A stretch of 14,405 nucleotides of DNA from contig CAAHDP010000475.1 in assembly GCA_900770515.1 (NCBI GenBank), positions 1-14,405 on the forward strand, given 5' to 3'. The translations under genes and the position numbers were made by a program. Of the stretch, positions 7,574-13,051 are shown in pieces. Below the pieces are notes generated by a model that saw only the letters and a program-made list of their open reading frames with translations, was not told where the DNA came from and did not search any database. The DNA comes from an uncultured Prevotella sp. (GTDB lineage: Bacteria; Bacteroidota; Bacteroidia; Bacteroidales; Bacteroidaceae). Each line of letters starts with the position of its first letter. Within the stretch, counting starts at the first letter, position 1.

Positions 7574-8824
7574 ATGAAGCATATTATCATTCTTGGCGAC
7601 GGAATGGCTGACCACCCAGTGGAAAGACTGGGTGGAAAGACACTCCTGCAATACGCCAGCAAACCATATATGGACATGCTTGCCAAGAAAGGCAAGACAG
7701 GAAGACTGGTTACTGTTCCTGACGGTTTCCTCCCAGGTTCAGAAGTAGCAAACAGCTCTATCATGGGCTATGACCAGAACGAGGTTTACGAGGGACGCGG
7801 ACCGCTCGAAGCTGCCAGCATCGGCTATGAACTGGAGTCTACCGACCTTGCACTGCGCTGCAACATCATCAATGTGCAGGACGGTAAGATTATCACCCAC
7901 AACGGTGGTAACCTGGAAACGGAAGATGCGGATGTGCTCATCAAGTATCTCAACGATACCCTCGGCAAAAAATATCCTGATGTCAAGTTTGTTACCGGCA
8001 TCCAGTACCGCCACCTCCTGGTGGTGAAGCACGGAAACAAGCATATCGACTGCGCTCCTCCTCATGACCATCCCAACGAGGAATGGCACAAGCTGATGGT
8101 GAAACCTATCTTGCCGGAGATTGGAGGCGATGAGGGTCACATCAGCCGTCGTGATACAGCCGACCTGCTGAACCAGCTGATTCTTGAGAGTCAGGAACTC
8201 CTGGAGAACCATCCTTTCAATGTGGCTCGCAAGGAGCGTGGCGAACGAATGGCTAATCTTATCTGGCCATGGGGCGGAGGTTACCGTCCTCACATGCTCA
8301 CACTCTCCCAGATGTATCCACAGATCAGAAAGGGTTCCGTTATTTCTGCCGTCGACTTGATTCGTGGTATCGGTCATTACGCCGGGCTGCGAAACATCAT
8401 CGTTGAGGGCGCTACGGGTCTTGCCAATACCAACTACGAGGGCAAGGCTGCTGCAGCCATCCAGGCACTGAAGGATGGCGACGACTTTGTATATGTTCAC
8501 GTAGAGGCAAGCGACGAGGCGGGTCATGATGGCGATCTGGAGCTGAAGCTGAAGACCATCGAGAACCTCGACCAGCGACTCATCAAGCCTATCTTCGATG
8601 AGGTAAGCACCTGGGACGAGCCGGTATGCATCGCTGTTCTCCCTGATCATCCTACTCCGGTAGAAATCCGTACCCACGTCAAGGAGCCTGTACCTTTCAT
8701 CATCTATTATCCTGGCATTGAGCCGGATAGCGTAGAGCAGTATGATGAGGTAAGCTGCGTGAGTGGCGGCTACGGCATGCTGCAGCTGCAGGAGTTCATG
8801 AACGCCTTCATGGCGATCAATTAA
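7574..8824 (+). CDS. Phosphoglycerate-mutase-like protein, proposed homoserine kinase
   Basis: A 416-aa protein of the alkaline-phosphatase superfamily, closest in layout to the cofactor-independent phosphoglycerate mutases of the ApgM type. Candidate metal and catalytic residues are visible: GDGMAD (Asp9), GSEVANSSIMGYD with the Ser61/62 nucleophile, ASDEAGHDGD (Asp314, His318), and LPDHPTP (Asp358, His359). DLIRGIGHYAGL (261-272) is typical of this subfamily. Database families describe a branch of such proteins, found in threonine gene clusters lacking ThrB, as 'proposed homoserine kinase' (TIGR02535). Its place between thrA and thrC, with no GHMP-type thrB in the window, fits that proposal exactly. 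The superfamily is certain. The homoserine kinase role is inference from context, and a mutase role in glycolysis is the alternative. Confidence 0.88.
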   Translation: MKHIIILGDGMADHPVERLGGKTLLQYASKPYMDMLAKKGKTGRLVTVPDGFLPGSEVANSSIMGYDQNEVYEGRGPLEAASIGYELESTDLALRCNIINVQDGKIITHNGGNLETEDADVLIKYLNDTLGKKYPDVKFVTGIQYRHLLVVKHGNKHIDCAPPHDHPNEEWHKLMVKPILPEIGGDEGHISRRDTADLLNQLILESQELLENHPFNVARKERGERMANLIWPWGGGYRPHMLTLSQMYPQIRKGSVISAVDLIRGIGHYAGLRNIIVEGATGLANTNYEGKAAAAIQALKDGDDFVYVHVEASDEAGHDGDLELKLKTIENLDQRLIKPIFDEVSTWDEPVCIAVLPDHPTPVEIRTHVKEPVPFIIYYPGIEPDSVEQYDEVSCVSGGYGMLQLQEFMNAFMAIN

Positions 8825-8861
8825 AATCAACGGCTTCATGATAGCCCCAAAAGCTAATCAT

Positions 8862-8899
8862 AAAGTTCAATGTTCAAATCTCAAAGTTCAAAGTAAAAA
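8862..8899. repeat. AAAGTTCAA-type short repeats before thrC
   Basis: Three imperfect copies of a TCAAAGTTCAA-like unit run up to the thrC ATG. On the plus strand this leaves an A-rich stretch (AAAGTAAAAA) immediately before the start codon, which suits initiation in Bacteroidota. The unit closely resembles that at 4207-4247 read on the same strand as the following gene. Confidence 0.6.
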
Positions 8900-10201
8900 A
8901 TGAAATATTATTCAACAAATAAGAAAGCACCCATCGCCGATCTTCACAAGGCGGTAGTTAAAGGTTTGGCAGAAGACCGTGGTCTCTATATGCCGGAAAT
9001 CATCAAGAAGCTGCCACAGGACTTCTTCGACAACATCGAGAAACTCTCCTTCCAGGAGATTGCCTACAAGGTAGCAGATGCCTTCTTCGGTGAGGACGTT
9101 GATGCCGAGTCATTGAAGAAGATTGTATATGATACCCTGGCATTCGACTGCCCTGTAGTTGAGGTAGAGCCTAACATCTACTCTCTCGAGCTGTTCCATG
9201 GTCCTACCCTCGCCTTCAAGGATGTGGGTGCACGCTTCATGGCACGTCTCCTGCAGTACTTCGTGCGTCAGGAGGGCAAGGAAGAGGTGAATGTGCTCGT
9301 GGCTACATCGGGCGATACCGGTTCGGCTGTTGCCAACGGTTTCCTCGGCGTTGACGGCATCCACGTCTACGTGCTCTATCCTAAGGGCAAGGTCAGCAAG
9401 ATTCAGGAGAGCCAGTTCACTACCCTGGGTCAGAACATCACAGCCCTCGAGGTGGATGGCGTGTTCGATGACTGCCAGGCACTGGTGAAGTCGGCATTCA
9501 TGGACGAGGAGCTCAACAAGCACATGAAGCTCACTTCAGCCAACTCTATCAACGTGGCCCGCTTCCTGCCTCAGGCTTTCTATTATTTCAACGCCTATGC
9601 CCGCATGAAGGAGAAAGGCCTCGCCGACAAGCTGGTCATCTGCGTGCCTAGCGGCAACTTCGGCAACATCACAGCCGGACTCTTCGGTCATGAGATGGGA
9701 TTGCCTATCCACCGCTTCATCGCAGCCAACAACGCCAACGACATCTTCTACGAGTATCTGCAGACAGGCAAGTACAATCCGCAGCCTAGCAAGCAGACCA
9801 TCGCCAATGCCATGGACGTAGGCGACCCTTCAAACTTTGCCCGCATCTACGACCTCTACAAGGGCAATCACGATGCCATCGCAGCCTATATCGGCGGTGC
9901 CACATACAAGGACGAGCAGATAGCCGAAACCATGAAGCAATGCTACAACGAGACCAAGTATGTACTTGATCCTCATGGAGCTTGCGGTTATCGTGCCTTG
10001 AAGGAGCAGTTGAAGCCAGGCGAGGTTGGCGTCTTCCTGGAGACTGCTCATCCAGCCAAGTTCAAGGAGAAGGTGGACAGCATCCTGGGTAGCGACATCG
10101 AGATACCAGCTCGCCTCGCCGAATTCATGAAGGGTGAGAAGAAGAGCATCCAGATGACCAAGGACTTCGAGTCATTCAAGAAGTTCTTGATGAACGAATA
10201 A
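8900..10201 (+). CDS. thrC: Threonine synthase
   Basis: A 433-aa PLP enzyme that converts O-phosphohomoserine to threonine, the last step of the pathway begun by the two genes upstream. The N terminus has the typical MKYYSTN...A sequence (1-10). The PLP lysine lies in HGPTLAFKDVGARF (Lys107). The substrate/phosphate loop ATSGDTGSAVANGF follows at 135-148, and VPSGNFGNITAG further on binds the cofactor phosphate. C-terminal LDPHGACGYRAL and LETAHPAKF match the bacterial ThrC family. Length is normal and the frame is intact. It lies 75 bases after the proposed homoserine kinase and is followed at once by a strong terminator, so it is the last gene of the operon. Confidence 0.97.
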   Translation: MKYYSTNKKAPIADLHKAVVKGLAEDRGLYMPEIIKKLPQDFFDNIEKLSFQEIAYKVADAFFGEDVDAESLKKIVYDTLAFDCPVVEVEPNIYSLELFHGPTLAFKDVGARFMARLLQYFVRQEGKEEVNVLVATSGDTGSAVANGFLGVDGIHVYVLYPKGKVSKIQESQFTTLGQNITALEVDGVFDDCQALVKSAFMDEELNKHMKLTSANSINVARFLPQAFYYFNAYARMKEKGLADKLVICVPSGNFGNITAGLFGHEMGLPIHRFIAANNANDIFYEYLQTGKYNPQPSKQTIANAMDVGDPSNFARIYDLYKGNHDAIAAYIGGATYKDEQIAETMKQCYNETKYVLDPHGACGYRALKEQLKPGEVGVFLETAHPAKFKEKVDSILGSDIEIPARLAEFMKGEKKSIQMTKDFESFKKFLMNE

Positions 10202-10212
10202 ACTATACAATG

Positions 10213-10245
10213 AAAAGCCTTTCTCTCTCTTGGGGGAAGGCTTTT
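10213..10245 (+). terminator. Rho-independent terminator of the threonine operon
   Basis: AAAAGCCTT (10213-10221) pairs perfectly with AAGGCTTTT (10237-10245). G-U and C-G pairs extend the stem inward, and the hairpin is followed by T-rich CTCTTTTTG. It begins 12 bases after the thrC stop codon. Confidence 0.9.
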
Positions 10246-10289
10246 CTCTTTTTGATCATATACTTTTTTAATAAAACGAGAAAGAAATT

Positions 10290-11246
10290 ATGAAGATAGT
10301 AATATTAGACGGTTACGCAGCCAACCCTGGCGACTTGGATTACCATTTGCTGGAAGAGCTAGGCGAGGTGGTGGTTTATCCACGAACCTCTGACGAGGAA
10401 AAGGTGGAACGTGCCAAGGATGCCGACATCGTCCTCCTGAACAAGGTGCAGATGGATGCAGAAACGCTGGCACAGCTCCCCAATCTGAAATACATCGGCA
10501 TTCAGGCAACGGGCTTCAACGTAGTTGACATCAAGGCTGCTAAGGAGCAGGGCATCATCGTGACCAACATTCCTGCCTACAGCACGGACAGCGTAGCTCA
10601 GATGACCTTCGCCCTCATCCTTGCCGTAACCAACCGCGTAGAGCATTATGCTCAGGAGAACCGCAACGAGCGCTGGGCATACAACAAGGATTTCTGCTAT
10701 TGGGACACCCCATTGATGGAGCTTGCCGGCAAGACTCTGGGCATCATGGGCTTGGGCAATATCGGCATGAAGGTAGCCTGCATCGCCCGCCAGTTTGGCA
10801 TGAACATCTGTGCCTTCACCAGCAAGAGTGCCAGCTCATTGCCTGAGTGGATTCAGAAGGTGAGCAAGGAAGGTCTGCTTGCCACGAGCGACATCCTTTC
10901 TCTTCATTGTCCGCTGAATGACGACACCTATCATTTCATCAATGCCGAGAGTCTGGAGAAGATGAAGGATACCGCCATCCTGGTGAATACGGGTCGTGGT
11001 CCGCTGGTAGATGAGGAAGCCGTAGCCGCCGCTCTTCACGATGGCAGTCTTGCTGCCTACTGTGCAGACGTGATGACCGAGGAGCCACCATCAAAGGACA
11101 ATCCTCTCTGGAACGAGCCTAATGCCTACCTCACCCCTCACATTGCCTGGGCCACCTACGAGGCTCGCGAGCGCCTGAACAAGCAGGTAGCCGCCAACGT
11201 CAAGGCATTCCTCGAAGGCAATCCGATTAATGTGGTGAATAAGTAA
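10290..11246 (+). CDS. D-2-hydroxyacid dehydrogenase (glycerate dehydrogenase / hydroxypyruvate reductase type)
   Basis: A 318-aa NAD(P)-dependent oxidoreductase of the D-2-hydroxyacid family. The N-terminal substrate domain contains IQATGFNVVDI (71-81). The nucleotide domain has GLGNIG (154-159). The catalytic set is present: Arg236 in NTGRGPLVDE, a glutamate at 264/265 in MTEEPP, and His284 in TPHIAWAT. The ATGFNVVDI signature is common among proteins annotated as glycerate dehydrogenases, so reduction of hydroxypyruvate or glyoxylate is the best guess; the substrate is not proven. The strand that normally ends in an NAD-selecting Asp reads CAFTSKS here, so NADP use is possible. The gene is separated from thrC by a terminator and followed by its own, so it is probably transcribed alone. 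I see no convincing promoter in 10246-10289. Confidence 0.9.
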   Translation: MKIVILDGYAANPGDLDYHLLEELGEVVVYPRTSDEEKVERAKDADIVLLNKVQMDAETLAQLPNLKYIGIQATGFNVVDIKAAKEQGIIVTNIPAYSTDSVAQMTFALILAVTNRVEHYAQENRNERWAYNKDFCYWDTPLMELAGKTLGIMGLGNIGMKVACIARQFGMNICAFTSKSASSLPEWIQKVSKEGLLATSDILSLHCPLNDDTYHFINAESLEKMKDTAILVNTGRGPLVDEEAVAAALHDGSLAAYCADVMTEEPPSKDNPLWNEPNAYLTPHIAWATYEARERLNKQVAANVKAFLEGNPINVVNK

Positions 11247-11271
11247 AAATGATTCGTTTAAGTAGCAGAAA

Positions 11272-11309
11272 ACAGCCAACTTTCAATTGGGATATTGAAG
11301 GTTGGCTGT
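11272..11309. terminator. Bidirectional terminator between the dehydrogenase and the toxin remnant
   Basis: A 16-bp stem (11272-11287 with 11294-11309, one G-U pair) encloses the 6-base loop TGGGAT. On the minus strand TTTTC follows directly, closing the antitoxin/toxin-remnant unit whose last stop is at 11314. On the plus strand the following T-run is weaker but it lies 25 bases after the dehydrogenase stop. It probably serves both convergent genes. Confidence 0.85.
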
Positions 11310-11313
11310 CTTC

Positions 11314-11469
11314 TTATAGTTTTCTTCTGAACTGCCTAGTCAGGTACTTGGGATTTCGTCTCATATCCCATAAGTCAACAAGAATAATTCTATCGTATTC
11401 CGCATCATACCGATAGATGATTTTCCATTTTTTCATGATGATGGCACTACGGTATGGACGTAAAATGGC
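11314..11469 (-). pseudogene. C-terminal remnant of a RelE/ParE-type toxin
   Basis: The open frame encodes about 51 residues, with the only ATG at 11436 giving 40 aa. Its sequence, WKIIYRYDAEYDRIILVDLW then DMRRNPKYL, is the C-terminal core strand pair and the (D)xRxNP motif of RelE/ParE-family toxins, which are normally around 90-110 aa. Toxin-like residues (LRPYRSAII) continue upstream of the ATG until a stop at 11470-11472, right beside the antitoxin stop at 11480. The N-terminal helices and first strands are therefore missing and not found nearby. I call it a truncated gene. Expression as a 40-aa peptide cannot be excluded. The toxin-family assignment rests on this short motif. Confidence 0.6.
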
Positions 11470-11479
11470 TTAGATGGTT

Positions 11480-11773
11480 TTATATAAGCCATAAACCTTT
11501 AGCTTTAAGGTGGTCTATCATATCCTCTTCATCAATGAGTCCATTTTTCTCTATGTCGGCTTCTATGGCTTCTATACGAGCTATGGCTTCTTCTTCGTTG
11601 ACAGGTCCCCATCCTGCTGGTATTCTATTCCAATCAATATCATCATCGAAGTTATCTTCGGTGAACTTTTCTTCAGGAAGTACAACTGCCGTATTTCCAT
11701 GATAGACTGGCGTTGGCTCTTCAGCAAAAGCAGCGCCAAGGTCTTCCGGTAAATGATATTTTTTCTCTTTCAT
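11480..11773 (-). CDS. Small acidic protein, probable antitoxin of a RelE/ParE-type pair
   Basis: A 97-aa, strongly acidic soluble protein. The N terminus is KEKKYHLPEDLGAAFAEEP, followed by PTPVYHGN, a disordered acidic middle (TEDNFDDDIDWNRIP), and a helical, Glu-rich C-terminal half (EEEAIARIEAIEADIE). I recognise no defined DNA-binding fold. The antitoxin call rests on its size, its acidic helical tail and its position directly upstream of the toxin remnant on the same strand, 8 bases apart; that is inference. It has a promoter with a duplicated palindromic element immediately upstream, as expected for autoregulated pairs. If the toxin is dead, this is an orphan antitoxin. Confidence 0.65.
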   Translation of the reverse strand: MKEKKYHLPEDLGAAFAEEPTPVYHGNTAVVLPEEKFTEDNFDDDIDWNRIPAGWGPVNEEEAIARIEAIEADIEKNGLIDEEDMIDHLKAKGLWLI

Positions 11774-11801
11774 ACCTCTATCTGTTTAAAATTGTGACTA
11801 A

Positions 11802-11825
11802 GCAGCTTATCTTATGCAAAGATAA
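11802..11825. repeat. 24-bp direct repeat, copy 1 (promoter/operator element)
   Basis: This is identical over 24 bp to the copy at 11868-11891. It contains the inverted repeat TTATCTT-N5-AAGATAA. On the minus strand it carries TATCTTTG (11817-11824), a perfect -7 box about 45 bases before the antitoxin ATG. Confidence 0.85.
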
Positions 11826-11840
11826 TGCAAACGAGCGCAA

Positions 11841-11856
11841 TGAAAGCTTGCTTTCA
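11841..11856. promoter_or_regulatory. Small palindrome between the two direct repeats
   Basis: TGAAAGC-TT-GCTTTCA is a 7-bp perfect inverted repeat with a 2-base centre, placed between the two 24-bp repeats upstream of the antitoxin-like gene. It could be an additional protein-binding site or a hairpin in the leader of transcripts starting at the distal promoter. The function is unknown. Confidence 0.4.
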
Positions 11857-11867
11857 GATTGCCGAGT

Positions 11868-11891
11868 GCAGCTTATCTTATGCAAAGATAA
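11868..11891. repeat. 24-bp direct repeat, copy 2 (promoter/operator element)
   Basis: This second exact copy of the 24-bp element starts 66 bp from the first. It has the same TTATCTT-N5-AAGATAA inverted repeat and, on the minus strand, the same TATCTTTG -7 box (11883-11890). Confidence 0.85.
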
Positions 11892-11913
11892 AAAGAATAA
11901 TTCAAATATCCAA
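11883..11913 (-). promoter_or_regulatory. Distal Bacteroidota-type promoter for the antitoxin-like gene
   Basis: Read on the minus strand, TTGG (11910-11913) is followed after 19 bases by TATCTTTG (11883-11890). The -7 box lies inside direct-repeat copy 2. The proximal copy at 11817-11824 offers a second -7 box with a poorer -33 element, so two tandem promoters are possible. Confidence 0.6.
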
Positions 11914-11962
11914 GAAACTCTTGAAAAAATTGATTTTGCCGTCCCCCTTTTCTTGCCTTTTC

Positions 11963-12985
11963 CTATCTCCTCTTCAGCAGGACATAGATGATGACGGGGG
12001 CACCGAACAAAGGGGTGACGGCATTCAGGGGGATGATGCCACCGCCCGAAGGGAGGGTGCAGAAGAGATTGCAGAGAAGGGCAAGGACTGAACCCAACAG
12101 CATCGTGACGGGCAACAGCCGGCGATGATTCTCCGTACCGATGAGGAGACGGGCAATGTGGGGAGTGGCTAGACCGATGAAGGCTATGGGACCGCAGAAG
12201 GCGGTAACCACTGCCGTGAGAAAGCCCGTGATGAGGAGCAGAATGATGCGCAGACGCCTGATGTTGAAACCCAGATTGCCGGCATACTGATCGCCTAACA
12301 GCATGGCATTCAATGGTTTGACAAGGAGCAGGGAGGCGATGAGGGCGATGAGGGCAAGCGGAATGAACCATAACACCTGCGCAGCCGAAACATTGCCAAA
12401 GCTTCCCATGCCCCAGACCATATACGATTTCACGCCCTCTGCCGTGCTGAAGAAATTGAGCAGTGAGATGGCGCTGCTAGCCAGATAGCCCACCATCAGA
12501 CCGATGATGAGCAGCACCGTATGACTGCGCACGATAGCAGAAAAGAAGGTGATGACAGCCATTACGAGCATCGCTCCCACGAAGGCGGCGATGAGAATGG
12601 CGAGAAAACCACCGATGGCATAGTTGCCGGCATCGCCCACGAAATCGCCCAGGGCGATGTTGCCGCCAAAGGCAAGCATCACGATGGCAACAGCCAGTCC
12701 GGCTCCGCTGCTGATACCGAAGACATCAGGACCAGCCAGGGGGTTGCGGAAGGCAGTTTGCAGCAGCAAGCCGCTCGTGGCTAGGGCTGCGCCCGAAAGG
12801 AGGGCGGTAATAGCCGCAGGCAAGCGCGATTCCATTACGATATAGCGGAAGCTGTCAGCTTCATCTCCCTGATTTCCAGCGAGTATAGCCACCACCTCCT
12901 GCCACGGAATGCTTACGCTACCCCATGCCAGGTTGGCAAAAAACAGTATGATAATGGCGATAGCCCCTAAAACGATGGTTTTCAT
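11963..12985 (-). CDS. BtuC/FecCD-type ABC transporter permease (iron-siderophore, heme or cobalamin)
   Basis: A 340-aa polytopic inner-membrane protein forming the channel of a type II ABC importer. It shows the family hallmarks: SRLPAAITALLSGAALATSG followed by LLLQTAFRNPLAGPDVFG, a glycine-rich GISSGAGLAVAIVML segment, LGFNIRRLR in the cytoplasmic coupling region, and GPIAFIGLATPHIARLL near the C terminus. About nine to ten hydrophobic segments can be read, as usual for FecCD/BtuC. The ATG at 12985 gives a normal hydrophobic N terminus (MKTIVLGAIAIIIL). It starts 39 bases after the stop of the binding-protein gene, so the two are probably one operon. No ATPase gene follows: downstream is the antitoxin region. 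The ligand cannot be told from sequence. Confidence 0.93.
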   Translation of the reverse strand: MKTIVLGAIAIIILFFANLAWGSVSIPWQEVVAILAGNQGDEADSFRYIVMESRLPAAITALLSGAALATSGLLLQTAFRNPLAGPDVFGISSGAGLAVAIVMLAFGGNIALGDFVGDAGNYAIGGFLAILIAAFVGAMLVMAVITFFSAIVRSHTVLLIIGLMVGYLASSAISLLNFFSTAEGVKSYMVWGMGSFGNVSAAQVLWFIPLALIALIASLLLVKPLNAMLLGDQYAGNLGFNIRRLRIILLLITGFLTAVVTAFCGPIAFIGLATPHIARLLIGTENHRRLLPVTMLLGSVLALLCNLFCTLPSGGGIIPLNAVTPLFGAPVIIYVLLKRR

Positions 12986-12994
12986 TCACTAAAA

Positions 12995-13051
12995 CTATTT
13001 CTTGTAAAATCTCTGATTAAAGCCCTATTTCTTATAGAATCTCAATTTGCC
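12995..13051 (-). repeat. Degenerate duplication of the binding-protein gene's 3' end
   Basis: On the minus strand 13051-13025 encodes GKLRFYKK-stop. The next 30 bases (13024-12995), in the same frame, encode GFNQRFYKK-stop. The two RFYKK-stop segments differ mainly at silent positions. It looks like an old tandem duplication, with the second copy lying just after the true stop codon. Confidence 0.55.

Noticed and set aside
8838..8861. A hairpin after the phosphoglycerate-mutase-like gene (ATGATAGC with GCTAATCAT).
   Set aside because: The stem is short with a bulge and lacks a T-run. The threonine operon probably continues into thrC.
11911..11923. CAAGA-AAC-TCTTG hairpin as a terminator for the permease operon.
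   Set aside because: On the minus strand the T-run lies before, not after, the 5-bp stem. It overlaps the predicted -33 box of the antitoxin promoter instead.
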